Notes: generated by a model from the letters alone, not told the origin. Shown: positions 1 through 7,805, counted from the first letter of the stretch. The stretch: 47,960 nt of DNA from Oxalobacteraceae bacterium (GCA_021768485.1 JAIZVZ010000028.1:1-47960), one strand, 5' to 3'. A program made the numbers and translations.

Positions 1-732
1 GAACACGGTACCGTGTTCGGTCTGAACGGCCAGCGCGGACCGAGCGCGCAGGAATTGAAGGCCTTGCAGGATTCCTGCGAGGGCGAGATGAACATGATGC
101 GCCACTGCCGCCAGTGCCGGGCCGATGCCGTCGGCCTGCTAGGCGAGGACCGCAGCGCCGAATTCACGACCGAAAAAATCGACGCCATGGAAGTGACGTA
201 CGACGGCGCCACGCGCAAGGCCTACCAGGAGCTGGTAGAGCAGGAGCGCCAGGCCAAGGTCGCCGCGCGCGAGGAGGAACAGGCGCAGCTGGCGCAGATG
301 GCTGACACGGCCGGCATTTCGATGCTGATCGCGGTGGCGACCAAGGGCGGCGGCCGCGTCAACGAGCATTTCGGCCATGCCACCGAATTCCAGATCTACG
401 AAGTCGATGCCGGCGGCGCCAAATTCGTCGGCCACCGGCGTGTCGATCTGTACTGCCAGGGCGGCTTTGGCGAGGAAGACACGCTGGGCACGGTGATCCG
501 TGCGATCAACGATTGCCATGCGGTGTTCGTGGCCAAGATCGGCGGCTGTCCCAGGGACGATCTGCTCAAGGCCGGCATCGATCCGGTCGAACGCTACGCC
601 CACGAATTCATCGAGCAGTCGGCGATCGCCTATTTCATGGAGTATGTGGTCAAGGTGAATGCCGGGACCGTCGTCCATCGCGTGCGCGGCGATGCCGACA
701 TACGGCAGGGCGCATTCATTAACGCAGCTTGA
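1..732 (+). CDS. nifB: NifB, FeMo-cofactor radical SAM protein (C-terminal part, 5' end cut by window)
   Basis: NifB makes NifB-co, the Fe-S-C core precursor of FeMo-cofactor, from [4Fe-4S] clusters and SAM. Only the last 243 residues are here; the frame is open from base 1, so the radical SAM CxxxCxxC motif lies upstream of the window. The fragment starts with EHGTVFGLNG, the usual end of the NifB SAM domain, followed by the MMRHCRQCRADAVGLLGED segment with two cysteines. A charged linker (about residues 75-100) leads to a C-terminal NifX-like domain (about 103-235) with HFGHA and the GGCPRDDLL motif. That two-domain form is typical of proteobacterial NifB. It is the first of a plus-strand series running to about 6.7 kb. 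Identification is very secure. Confidence 0.97.
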   Translation, partial: EHGTVFGLNGQRGPSAQELKALQDSCEGEMNMMRHCRQCRADAVGLLGEDRSAEFTTEKIDAMEVTYDGATRKAYQELVEQERQAKVAAREEEQAQLAQMADTAGISMLIAVATKGGGRVNEHFGHATEFQIYEVDAGGAKFVGHRRVDLYCQGGFGEEDTLGTVIRAINDCHAVFVAKIGGCPRDDLLKAGIDPVERYAHEFIEQSAIAYFMEYVVKVNAGTVVHRVRGDADIRQGAFINAA

Positions 733-784
733 GTTGGCATTCTGAATTTGCAGCATCCACTTTTTTCGTATCTGGAGATAAAAC

Positions 785-1003
785 ATGGCTTACAAAATCA
801 TCGCGTCGCAATGCACAGGCTGTTCGGCATGCGAACCGGAGTGTCCGAATGTGGCAATCCGCGAAAAGAACGGCGTGTTTCTGATCGATCCGAAGAAATG
901 CACCGAGTGTCTTGGCCATTTCGACGAGCCGCAATGCGTGGCCGTCTGCCCGGTCGACGATACGTGCGTGATCGACAAAGCCTATCCGCGATACGCGGCC
1001 TAG
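785..1003 (+). CDS. fdxN: 2[4Fe-4S] ferredoxin, FdxN type
   Basis: Small 72-residue ferredoxin carrying two [4Fe-4S] clusters. Ligands are visible as C10, C13, C16, C20 (CxxCxxCxxxCP) and C39, C42, C51, C55 (CxxCx8CxxxCP). The eight-residue spacer in the second set is typical of the Allochromatium-type ferredoxins found beside nifB. It follows nifB by 52 bases. In other diazotrophs FdxN supports NifB function or serves as an electron donor to nitrogenase; which applies here cannot be read from the sequence. Assignment of family is secure, exact role inferred from position. Confidence 0.93.
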   Translation: MAYKIIASQCTGCSACEPECPNVAIREKNGVFLIDPKKCTECLGHFDEPQCVAVCPVDDTCVIDKAYPRYAA

Positions 1004-1011
1004 GAGGGCAG

Positions 1012-1386
1012 ATGAATCTCACCATTACTCCGGCTGCCGAAAAGTTCATGCGCCGCATCGTGCGTTTCAGCGGCGGCGCGCCGCAATCGGGATTCCGCCT
1101 CAAGGTCAGCCTGGGCGGCTGTTCCGGTCTGTCTTCGGAATTTTCGGTCGAGCCGGCGCCGCTGGCCGGCGACACCAGTTTTGACTGCAACGGCTTGCCG
1201 ATATTTCTGCCGGCCGAAAGCCGGCTGCTGCTCGACGGCGTGACCATCGATTTTGGCGATACGGTCGGCGAATCGGGCTTGCGCTTCAGGAATCCGCAAG
1301 CGCCTGTTTCAACTTGCAGTTCGCACGCCGCGGCAGCGCCGGCCAGCGTCAGCATCAGCGTTGCCAGTATCGGCCGGCGCAGCTGA
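1012..1386 (+). CDS. HesB/IscA-like protein with degenerate C-terminal cysteine motif
   Basis: A-type Fe-S carrier fold, 124 residues. The start at 1012 is supported by TAGGAGG eight bases upstream, which overlaps the fdxN stop. The first conserved cysteine is present in LGGCSGLSSEF (C37). The usual C-terminal CxC (CGCG after a FxNP stretch) is not: the segment reads RNPQAPVSTCSSH, leaving a single cysteine, and an Ala/Ser-rich tail of about 20 residues follows. A typical A-type carrier uses all three cysteines, so this one may bind clusters differently or have another role. Genes of this family are often found beside nifB or nifU. Two intact A-type carriers also occur in the window, at 32.1-32.8 kb. 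Confidence 0.85.
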   Translation: MNLTITPAAEKFMRRIVRFSGGAPQSGFRLKVSLGGCSGLSSEFSVEPAPLAGDTSFDCNGLPIFLPAESRLLLDGVTIDFGDTVGESGLRFRNPQAPVSTCSSHAAAAPASVSISVASIGRRS

Positions 1387-1474
1387 AGCAGCGCCGCCGA
1401 AGCACAGCAGTTGAGCCGGTGCGGATGGCCGCATACGGCGAACGGTGCAATGCCAGCATGAGGAGGGCAATACC

Positions 1475-1822
1475 ATGAAGATCAATCGCGAAGACGGCCA
1501 TGTCGAACTCAATTGCCCACCCGCTTTCGCCTATGGCGAAAAAGTCGTCAGCAAGAAAACCATACGCAACGACGGCACCTTCGGCGGCAAGGACATCGGC
1601 GACATCCTGGTGAAAAAAGGCGATATCGGTTACGTCACCAGCATCGGCACCTTCCTGCAGCAGTTTTACATCTACGGTATCGAATTCATCGAACACGGCT
1701 ACCGGGTCGGCATGAAGGGCCGTGAGCTCGATTCGCTCGACCGCCCGGATGACGGCGAGGATGCCGGGCCGGTTCGCATCGAGGAAGCCGCCGCGGCGCA
1801 AGCAAGGCACGCGGCGGCATAG
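1475..1822 (+). CDS. nifZ: NifZ, MoFe protein P-cluster maturation factor
   Basis: 115 residues. NifZ assists formation of the second P-cluster in the NifDK tetramer. Family features: GEKVVSKKTIRNDGTF near the N-terminus, GDIGYVTSIGTFLQQFYIYGIEF in the core and a GYRVGMKGREL segment. The tail after residue 85 is acidic then alanine-rich and not conserved. I chose ATG 1475 over an in-frame GTG at 1445 because AGGAGGG sits at 1461-1467 with good spacing. It lies between the HesB-like gene and a second, shorter NifZ-type gene. Confidence 0.94.
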   Translation: MKINREDGHVELNCPPAFAYGEKVVSKKTIRNDGTFGGKDIGDILVKKGDIGYVTSIGTFLQQFYIYGIEFIEHGYRVGMKGRELDSLDRPDDGEDAGPVRIEEAAAAQARHAAA

Positions 1823-1860
1823 GGCGGTCAGCAGTCTTTGAAACGAGGCGGGAATCGATC

Positions 1861-2118
1861 ATGAACGACAGCACGAATCCGAAATACGAATGGGGCCAGC
1901 GCGTGGTGGCGGCCATCGATCTGCTCAACGACGGCTCGCATCCGATGGGCCAGGCGCAAGGCCTGCTGGCCGGCGCCGGCAGCGCCGGTGAAGTGGTCCA
2001 GGTCGGCATGATCGAAGAGAGCGCGACCCCGGTCTATATGGTCGAGTTCGCCGGCGGCGTGGTGGTCGGTTGCCTCGAGCACGAGATCGAATTGCTGGAA
2101 GTGGCGAGCCCGGCATGA
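1861..2118 (+). CDS. second, short NifZ-type protein
   Basis: 85 residues, related in layout to NifZ: a basic start, YEWGQRVVAAIDLLNDGSHP, then GEVVQVGMIEES and YMVEFAGGVVVGCLEHEIELL, which recalls the small beta-barrel of NifZ. Other diazotrophs, Herbaspirillum among them as I recall, carry a nifZ1 copy in this position. Its stop overlaps the next start as ATGA (2115-2118), so translation of the two genes is probably coupled. Function separate from NifZ is not known to me. Confidence 0.75.
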   Translation: MNDSTNPKYEWGQRVVAAIDLLNDGSHPMGQAQGLLAGAGSAGEVVQVGMIEESATPVYMVEFAGGVVVGCLEHEIELLEVASPA

Positions 2119-2495
2119 ACCAGCCGCGCACCGCGCATGTGACGCGTCCGCTGTGGCGCGGCGAACCGGGGCGGTCCGGACAGCCGAATGAGGTCGATTT
2201 GCGCCGCATCGCGCGCGCCCTGATGCAGCGGGCACGTTATCTGTATGTCGAGCCGCAGGTCATTCCAAGCGGCTCAGGCTACCTGATTCAGAGCCCTTGC
2301 TGCTCGCGCAAGGTGGATGCCGAGGGCGGCATCATCGATATCGCGCGCATCGAATTCGATGTGCCGCTGGCGATGTGGGCCTTGTATCGCAAGAATCACG
2401 CGCAGGGCCACTGGGGCTTGCATTTGCTGGCGCCGATGCTGGGCGAAATACTCGACTGCCTGTGCCTCGATACGGGCCAGCTGTTCTGGCCATGA
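2115..2495 (+). CDS. conserved nif-cluster protein of unknown function
   Basis: 126 residues. The start at 2115 overlaps the preceding stop (ATGA). I do not recognise an enzymatic motif. The N-terminus is basic and polar, about 30 residues; the middle has an RRIARALMQRARYLYVEP helix, then SPCCSRKV with a cysteine pair; the end is hydrophobic with GLHLLAPMLGEILDCLCLDTGQLFW. The four cysteines (CC and CLC) could bind metal, but that is inference. Position between nifZ and nifS suggests a part in nitrogenase maturation. The stop is followed by two overlapping five-codon reading frames that lead into nifS. Confidence 0.7.
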   Translation: MNQPRTAHVTRPLWRGEPGRSGQPNEVDLRRIARALMQRARYLYVEPQVIPSGSGYLIQSPCCSRKVDAEGGIIDIARIEFDVPLAMWALYRKNHAQGHWGLHLLAPMLGEILDCLCLDTGQLFWP

Positions 2496-2523
2496 GTCCG
2501 CGAACATGAGTACGCGAACATGA
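2492..2523 (+). repeat. 14-bp tandem duplication making two ATGA-linked mini reading frames
   Basis: ATGAGTCCGCGAAC and ATGAGTACGCGAAC are adjacent (2492-2505, 2506-2519), and the nifS start ATGAGTCCG at 2520 is the partial third copy. Because 14 is not a multiple of three, each ATG opens a different frame. The first two encode MSPRT and MSTRT, and each stop overlaps the next start as ATGA. Ribosomes finishing the upstream gene at 2495 could pass through both into nifS. Confidence 0.85.
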
Positions 2524-3662
2524 GTCCGATCTATTTCGATAATAACGCCACCGCGCCGCCGGCGCCGGCGGTATTGGCGGCGATGCAGGAATGCCTGCTC
2601 GAATGCTGGGGCAATCCGTCCAGCAGGCACCGGATCGGCGCCAGCGCCAAGGACCGGCTGGCGTTGGCGCGGACCCAGGTCGCCACCCTGATCGGGGCCG
2701 CGCCGGCCGCCGTCATGTTCGCCGGCAGTGCCTCGGAAGCCAACCAGACCGCGATCCGCGGCGCCCTGGCCATGTCTGACGGGCGCCGGCATGTCGTCGC
2801 CAGTGCGGTCGAGCATCCGTCGACGCTGTTAATGCTGCGTCATCTGCAGGCCACTGGCGTCGATGTCACGCTGATCGGCGTCGATGGCGACGGCCGGCTC
2901 GACCTGACGGCGCTCGAGGCCGCGATCACCGATGAGACGGCGCTGGTGTCGCTGATGTGGGCCAATAACGAGACCGGCGTGCTGTATCCGGTCAAGGAAG
3001 CGGCGCAACTGGCAAAAAGCCGCGGTGCGCTGTTTCACACCGATGCGGTGCAGGCTGCGGGCCGGGTCGCGATCGACGTCAAGGCCATGGCGCCCGATTT
3101 TTTGACGATCTCGGGCCACAAGCTGCACGCGGCCAAAGGCGTCGGCGCGCTGTATGTGCGCAAAGGCTTGAGTCTGCCGCCGCTCGTATTCGGCCATCAG
3201 GAAAGGGGCCGGCGCGGCGGCACCGAAAACGTGGCGGCGATTGCCGGCATGGGGGTGGCGGCCGAGCAGGCAGCGCGCCGCATGGAACAGACAGCGCCGG
3301 CAGTGCTGGCCTTGCGCGAACGTTTCGAGCGCGGCCTGCTGCAGCGTCTGCCGCAGGCCCGCGTCAACGGCGCCGGCGCGCCGCGCCTGCCCAATACCAG
3401 CAGCATCCGGCTCGGCCTGCTCGATGCGCAAGTGGTGCTCGAATTGCTCGACCGGGCCGGCATTTGCGCCGGTAGCGGCTCGGCCTGCATGGCCGGCGGA
3501 AATTTGCCGTCGCACGTGCTGCTGGCGATGGGCTTGAGCGAGCCACAGGCGCTGGCGACCTTGCGCATCTCGCTATCGCGCTATAACCGCGCCGACGAAG
3601 TCGATACCGTGCTCGAGGCGCTGGTTGCGATCGCGGCGGCGCAGCAGGAACGGGCTGCCTGA
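2520..3662 (+). CDS. nifS: NifS, cysteine desulfurase
   Basis: 380 residues, class V aminotransferase fold. It removes sulfur from L-cysteine with PLP and passes it on as an enzyme persulfide for Fe-S assembly. Visible features: YFDNNATAPP at the N-terminus, the GSASEANQTAIR turn, EHPST with the PLP-stacking His, NNETGVLYP, the PLP lysine in SGHKLHAAKG and the persulfide loop GSGSACMAGG. The start at 2520 matches the family N-terminus. It differs clearly from the IscS at 33.4-34.6 kb, so the window has two desulfurases. It has no adjacent nifU. Confidence 0.93.
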   Translation: MSPIYFDNNATAPPAPAVLAAMQECLLECWGNPSSRHRIGASAKDRLALARTQVATLIGAAPAAVMFAGSASEANQTAIRGALAMSDGRRHVVASAVEHPSTLLMLRHLQATGVDVTLIGVDGDGRLDLTALEAAITDETALVSLMWANNETGVLYPVKEAAQLAKSRGALFHTDAVQAAGRVAIDVKAMAPDFLTISGHKLHAAKGVGALYVRKGLSLPPLVFGHQERGRRGGTENVAAIAGMGVAAEQAARRMEQTAPAVLALRERFERGLLQRLPQARVNGAGAPRLPNTSSIRLGLLDAQVVLELLDRAGICAGSGSACMAGGNLPSHVLLAMGLSEPQALATLRISLSRYNRADEVDTVLEALVAIAAAQQERAA

Positions 3663-3735
3663 GCGCCGTCGCAGCAGTCTGAAGCGCGGCGTCAGTCGGC
3701 GGCGCGCAGCAAAAGTAGTTCAATTGGGAGCGCAG

Positions 3736-3945
3736 ATGAAAGTCATGATCCGCAAGAATGGCGCCGGCGTGCTGTCAGCCTATGTCGCCAAAAAAGACCT
3801 CGAGGAGCCGATCGTCTCGATGGAAAAGCCGCAGATGTGGGGCGGTAGCGTCACCCTGGCCAACGGCTGGCTGCTCGAGTTGCCGGAAATGGCGGCCGGC
3901 ACGGCGCTGCCGATTACGGTCGAAGCGCGCAAAACGGAGAGCTGA
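3736..3945 (+). CDS. nifT: NifT/FixU family protein
   Basis: 69-residue beta-rich protein, MKVMIRKNG at the start, then LSAYVAKKDLEEPIV and GGSVTLANGWLLELP, all typical of NifT/FixU. The family lies near nif structural or nifB genes in most diazotrophs; its biochemical role is unsettled. The start at 3736 is preceded by GGGAG six bases upstream. It is followed immediately (1 base) by the next gene. Confidence 0.93.
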   Translation: MKVMIRKNGAGVLSAYVAKKDLEEPIVSMEKPQMWGGSVTLANGWLLELPEMAAGTALPITVEARKTES

Positions 3946-3946
3946 G

Positions 3947-4207
3947 ATGGCATTATCGAACGAATTGCTCGATGCGCTTGAACGCATGCTGCTAACGGCA
4001 GGGCCCGGCGCGCTTACCCTGCAACAGCTGCGCGCCGGCTTTCCAGGCATTGCCGTCAGCGGCTGCGACAGCGACGACATGCGCGGCGAGACGCCGTTCA
4101 GGCGCGGCAGTCGATATGACCTGTTTCTGGTCGATACCAGCAGCCACTGCTGGCGCATCATCGACCAGCCGCAGGAGGCCGGCGGCGTCGTCATCGCCCG
4201 CCGCTAG
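3947..4207 (+). CDS. small conserved nif-cluster protein of unknown function
   Basis: 86 residues; ATG at 3947 directly follows the nifT stop, so it is probably co-translated. The first half is a helical region with LLDALERMLLTAGPGALTL and LRAGFPGIAVSGCDSDDM. The second half reads GETPFRRGSRYDLFLVDTSSHCWRIIDQP. Two cysteines (about 43 and 70) and a histidine next to the second are notable. I have seen similar small proteins near nifT-nifB in other diazotrophs but cannot name a function. Confidence 0.75.
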   Translation: MALSNELLDALERMLLTAGPGALTLQQLRAGFPGIAVSGCDSDDMRGETPFRRGSRYDLFLVDTSSHCWRIIDQPQEAGGVVIARR

Positions 4208-4217
4208 GGAGCATGCC

Positions 4218-5456
4218 ATGGGCGCCAATTTGAATGCCGCCGCCGATTCTGCTCCGGAATCGGGCCCCGGTACCGGCTCCAGCGCGGCTGCAGACGCTGC
4301 CGCGGACGCCGGCAGCGAATGGATTCGTCTGTCCGACCCCGACATGTCGATGGCCGAGCTCGACGCCGTGAAACAGGTTCTCGGCTCGCCGCGCCTGTCG
4401 GCCGGGCCGCGCGTGGCACAGTTCGAAAATGAATTTTCGGCCTATCTGGGCCGCACCTATGGGGTGGCCGCCGCCAGCGGCACCATGGCCTTGCTGATGA
4501 CGCTGCGCGCTTTGGGCATCGGTCCCGGCGATGAAGTGATCGCCGCCTCGTATTCCTGGCACCAGATCGCCAATGCGATTGCGCTGGCCGGCGCCACGCC
4601 CGTTTTCTCCGATATCGATTACTGGACCGGCACCCTGGCGCCGGAAAAGGCTGCCGCGAAGATCAATGCGCGCACCAGGGCGCTGCTGGTGGCCAATTGC
4701 AACGGCCATCCGGCCGCCTGGCTGCGCTTCCGCCAACTGGCTCAGCAGCACGGCCTGACCCTGATCGAGGATTCGACCGAGGCGATCGGTTCACGCTACC
4801 AGGGACGGCTGGTCGGAACGTTTGGCGACGTCGCCATTTTCGATTTTTCGCAGCCGTCGGCCTTGTGTTGCGGCGATGGCGCCATGCTGGTGACCGACAA
4901 TCCGGCGCTGGCCAGCGAATTGCGTTACGTGCGCAACTGCGCGCTTGGCGACCGCATGTCGATTTCGGTCGGCAGCCGCGTGCCGCTGCAGGCATCGATG
5001 AGCGACGTCGCGGCGGCACTCGGCGTGGCGCAGCTGGCGCGCCTCGACGGCTTGCTGGCGCGGCGCAAGACGGTGCAAGCCTATTATCTTGAGCACATCC
5101 AGTTTTTCGAGGGCATCAAGCCGCCCTATATCGCCCCCGAAGTCGACGACATGCACGCCATGTTGTATCTGGTCCATCTCGGTACGCGTTTCACGCGCAC
5201 GTTGCGCAACCAGATCATCGACGATTTGCATACCGAAGAGATCGAAGCGGCGCCGTGGTGCCGGCCGCTGCATCAGCAGTTTTATTACAGCCGCTATGGC
5301 TGCAAGAGCGGCGATTTGTTCATCACCGAAAAAATCGCCGACCGCGGCCTGGCCTTGCCCCTGCACAGCCATCTGACGGACGATGAAGTGCATTTTATCG
5401 TGCAGACGGCAAAGGATTCGTCAATCAATGTCGGCGCCGGTGCCGCCATTTATTAA
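4218..5456 (+). CDS. DegT/DnrJ/EryC1/StrS-like protein lacking the PLP lysine
   Basis: 412 residues with the fold signature of DegT-type PLP aminotransferases: AAASGTMALLMTLRALGIGPGDEV, SYSWHQIANAI, DIDYWTGTL, and the EDSTEAIG block that matches the PLP-ring aspartate region (D185). Where the family has its catalytic lysine (SFxPxKnlxxGxGG), this protein reads FSQPSALCCGDGAMLVT, with Ala at about residue 215 and a CC pair two residues on. It is therefore unlikely to be a normal transaminase; a sugar dehydratase-like or pseudo-enzyme role is possible. The first 33 residues are Ala/Gly/Ser-rich. An alternative ATG at 4213 is out of frame. It sits among nif genes, so a maturation role is inferred. 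Confidence 0.85.
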   Translation: MGANLNAAADSAPESGPGTGSSAAADAAADAGSEWIRLSDPDMSMAELDAVKQVLGSPRLSAGPRVAQFENEFSAYLGRTYGVAAASGTMALLMTLRALGIGPGDEVIAASYSWHQIANAIALAGATPVFSDIDYWTGTLAPEKAAAKINARTRALLVANCNGHPAAWLRFRQLAQQHGLTLIEDSTEAIGSRYQGRLVGTFGDVAIFDFSQPSALCCGDGAMLVTDNPALASELRYVRNCALGDRMSISVGSRVPLQASMSDVAAALGVAQLARLDGLLARRKTVQAYYLEHIQFFEGIKPPYIAPEVDDMHAMLYLVHLGTRFTRTLRNQIIDDLHTEEIEAAPWCRPLHQQFYYSRYGCKSGDLFITEKIADRGLALPLHSHLTDDEVHFIVQTAKDSSINVGAGAAIY

Positions 5457-5536
5457 ATCGCGTTTCAATTTTTTACGGCTCTAATTTTTTTCCTTGTAAT
5501 TTTATCGCTTGAATTTTCAATATAGAGGAGTGCAAT

Positions 5537-5842
5537 ATGCCCATCGTTACCATCAAACCTTCCGGAAAAACCATCGAAGTGGCCAGCGGCACGACGCTGC
5601 TGGCCGCTGCCATGAGCGCGGGCGAGATGATCGAACATAAGTGCGACGGCAAGGCCCAGTGCGGCTCTTGTCACGTGTATGTGCTCGAAGGCCGCAAGAG
5701 CGTCTCGCGCATCACGCCGACCGAAAATGCCAAACTCGACACCATCATCGGCATCGGCTCGAAATCGCGTCTGGCTTGCCAGGTCCATGTCGGCGAGGAA
5801 GACGTGACTTTCGAGCTGCTCAGTTTTGCTTCCGGTTTTTAG
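5537..5842 (+). CDS. [2Fe-2S] ferredoxin, Isc/FdxD type
   Basis: 101 residues. Ligands C36, C42, C45 and C81 give the Cx5CxxC...C pattern of adrenodoxin/Isc-type or nif-linked (FdxD-like) ferredoxins; plant-type ones have Cx4C. The N-terminus MPIVTIKPSGKTIEV is a beta-grasp start. AGAGGAG at 5524-5530 supports the start. The 80 bases before it are unusually A+T-rich for this region. It is probably an electron donor or maturation ferredoxin for nitrogenase. A second, different ferredoxin of the same fold is at 29.8 kb in the isc set. Confidence 0.9.
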   Translation: MPIVTIKPSGKTIEVASGTTLLAAAMSAGEMIEHKCDGKAQCGSCHVYVLEGRKSVSRITPTENAKLDTIIGIGSKSRLACQVHVGEEDVTFELLSFASGF

Positions 5843-5868
5843 TTTTTGATCAATCAAGGAATCGCACC

Positions 5869-6747
5869 ATGGACAAGTTCGCCACGCAATTGCAAGAGAT
5901 CCGTACCGCGCTGGCCGAAGGCGCGGCAATTGCCTATCTGGGGCCCGGCGTGCTCGGCCTGAATGACGCCTGTCCGGTGCCCGACGCCCCCGACAAGCTG
6001 GCCGTGTTTTTGTCGTCCAGAGTCAGCGTGCCGCACAAGGTGCGCCAGCGCCTGACCGCGGCCGCCCAGTTCGTCGAAAATTTCAAGCATCGCAAGACTC
6101 TCGTCAGCCTGATGCAAGAGGCTTTTGCGGCGCGCGTCGAACCGGCGCCCCTGCAGCGGATGCTGGCCGCCATGCCGCAACTGCGCCTGATCGTCAGCGC
6201 CTGGTACGATGACGCCATGCATAATGCCATGCATAGCGCCGTGCTCGGTACCGCGGACAATGGCGCGACCGCGCGCAGCGACTGGGGCCAGGTGCAGGGC
6301 TTGTCGCAGTCCGAACATTTCGGCACCTGGTATCAATGCTACGACGCCGCCGGCAACGCCGTCGGCGAAGAGGCGGCCGATGGCTGGAAGACGGTGCTGT
6401 ATCAACCGATCGGCGCCAGCCTGCCTGCCGCCAATTATCTGGTATCCGATACCGATTACGTCGAAGTGCTGACCGAAATCGATATCCAGACGCCGATTCC
6501 GCCGCTCGTGCAGTTCTTGCGCCGCGAGCGTCATTTCCTGTTTCTTGGCTGCCGCTTCAACGACCAGTTGCAGCGTACGTTCGCCCGCCAGATCATGAAA
6601 CGTTCTTCCGATCGGCACTGGGCCGTCATGCAGGGGCCATTGTCGCGCAATGAGCAGCGCTTCATGGCTGAATACGCGATCGAGCAGGTCGACATCAGCC
6701 TGCTCGATTTTCAGGCTGTGATGGGGCAGACGCTGGCGCCGGCCTGA
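5869..6747 (+). CDS. SIR2-like protein of the nif region
   Basis: 292 residues. The N-terminal part has the look of a SIR2/DHS-type nucleotide-binding start (ALAEGAAIAYLGPGVLGL), and the C-terminal part has HFLFLGCRFNDQLQRTFARQIM, like the SIR2_2 group. A clear catalytic histidine or the GAGxS loop of true deacylases is not evident. In between are QLRLIVSAWYDDAM and EVLTEIDIQTPIPPLVQFLRRE. SIR2-like genes next to nifB and DegT genes occur, as I remember, in other diazotrophs, but no function is established. The start at 5869 has CAAGGA ten bases before it. A 9-bp duplication (GCCTGAATG twice) covers the stop. Confidence 0.55.
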   Translation: MDKFATQLQEIRTALAEGAAIAYLGPGVLGLNDACPVPDAPDKLAVFLSSRVSVPHKVRQRLTAAAQFVENFKHRKTLVSLMQEAFAARVEPAPLQRMLAAMPQLRLIVSAWYDDAMHNAMHSAVLGTADNGATARSDWGQVQGLSQSEHFGTWYQCYDAAGNAVGEEAADGWKTVLYQPIGASLPAANYLVSDTDYVEVLTEIDIQTPIPPLVQFLRRERHFLFLGCRFNDQLQRTFARQIMKRSSDRHWAVMQGPLSRNEQRFMAEYAIEQVDISLLDFQAVMGQTLAPA

Positions 6748-6809
6748 ATGGCCTGAATGATCTGAGCGGCATGCCGGCTTTTGCGGCCAGCTAGGCGCGG
6801 CCGGCGAGC

Positions 6810-7595
6810 TTAAAGCTCGACTTCGCCTTCGAGGTAGAACACGCAGCCGCCTTCGAGTTCGACCCGCTCGCCGGCCAGGCGGCAGACGATTTCGCCGCCG
6901 CGCCGCGACGCCTGATAGGCGCGAAAAGCGGTCTTGCCGAGCCGTCCGGCCCAATACGGCGCCAGGGCGCAATGCACGCTGCCGGTCACCGGATCTTCGG
7001 CGACGCCTTTGGCCGGGGCGAAGTAGCGGCTGACGAAGTCGTACGGCGTATTGCCGGCGGCTGTCACGATCAGGCCGCTGCGATTGAGGTTCGCAATGGC
7101 GGCAATGTCGGGCGCCAGATCGCGTACGGTCTGTTCGCTTTCCAGCAAGACCAGGTAGGTGTAGGCATCGATCGAGACCTCGACCGGCGTCGCTCCGAGC
7201 ATGCCGGCCAGGCCGGCCGGTGCGGCAATCGGTGTGGTGGGGCGTGCCGGGAAATCCATGCGGTAGCCGTTTGCCGTGCGTTCGACCCTGAGCACACCGC
7301 TGGCCGTATGGAAGCTGACCTCGCGGCGGCCCGCCTGCAGCCGCTCCATCACGACTGCTGCGCTGGCCAGGGTGGCATGGCCGCACAGCGGCACTTCGGT
7401 GGCCGGCGTGAACCAGCGCAAGTCGTAGTCGCCGCCGCGCGGCACCAGAAAAGCGGTTTCCGACAGATTGTTTTCGGCCGCAATCGCCTGCATGAGGGCA
7501 TCGTCGAGAAAAGCCGGGAGCGGCATCACCGCCGCCGGGTTGCCTGTGAAGCGGCGGTCGGCAAAAGCATCGAGCTGGTAGAGCGGAATGCGCAT
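6810..7595 (-). CDS. PhzF-family epimerase/isomerase
   Basis: 261 residues, PhzF fold. Start MRIPLYQLDAFADRRFTGNPAAV is the family signature; the general-acid glutamate is in NNLSETAFL (about E46), and LRWFTPATEVPLCGHATLA and a GVAEDPVTGS loop follow. Related proteins isomerise small acids (PhzF acts on dihydro-hydroxyanthranilate); the substrate here is unknown. It converges with the end of the nifB-side operon and has no evident tie to nitrogen fixation. Confidence 0.9.
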   Translation of the reverse strand: MRIPLYQLDAFADRRFTGNPAAVMPLPAFLDDALMQAIAAENNLSETAFLVPRGGDYDLRWFTPATEVPLCGHATLASAAVVMERLQAGRREVSFHTASGVLRVERTANGYRMDFPARPTTPIAAPAGLAGMLGATPVEVSIDAYTYLVLLESEQTVRDLAPDIAAIANLNRSGLIVTAAGNTPYDFVSRYFAPAKGVAEDPVTGSVHCALAPYWAGRLGKTAFRAYQASRRGGEIVCRLAGERVELEGGCVFYLEGEVEL

Positions 7596-7805
7596 GGCAG
7601 AGACGGTCCGGAAAAGTCTGGCAAAAACGATAGGGAAGACGCGTTTATGCTACCACGGAACGCGGTGCGGAAAAATGGCTGCGGGCGAGCTAAAAACTCA
7701 TTCCACCGAATCGCGGCAGAATTGAAGCGCTTTGCCCCGGCTTTAAAAACGGGTAAAAATGGTGAATCGAAAAATTATTGGCGCTCAATATGCGGGCTGC
7801 ATCTC
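7596..7805. other. intergenic, no gene seen
   Basis: 210 bases between the exported TPR gene and the PhzF gene, both on the minus strand. The part at 7690-7790 is relatively A+T-rich and could hold the phzF promoter or a TPR terminator. I see no clear hairpin with a T-run and no small gene. Confidence 0.5.

Noticed and set aside
139-786. Long minus-strand frame opposite the end of nifB
   Set aside because: It mirrors nifB, a secure gene, has no family features and no ribosome site.
5854-7386. 510-codon minus-strand frame overlapping the SIR2-like gene and phzF
   Set aside because: It is an Arg- and Gly-rich shadow of two real genes in a G+C-rich sequence; phzF in another frame is clearly the real gene.
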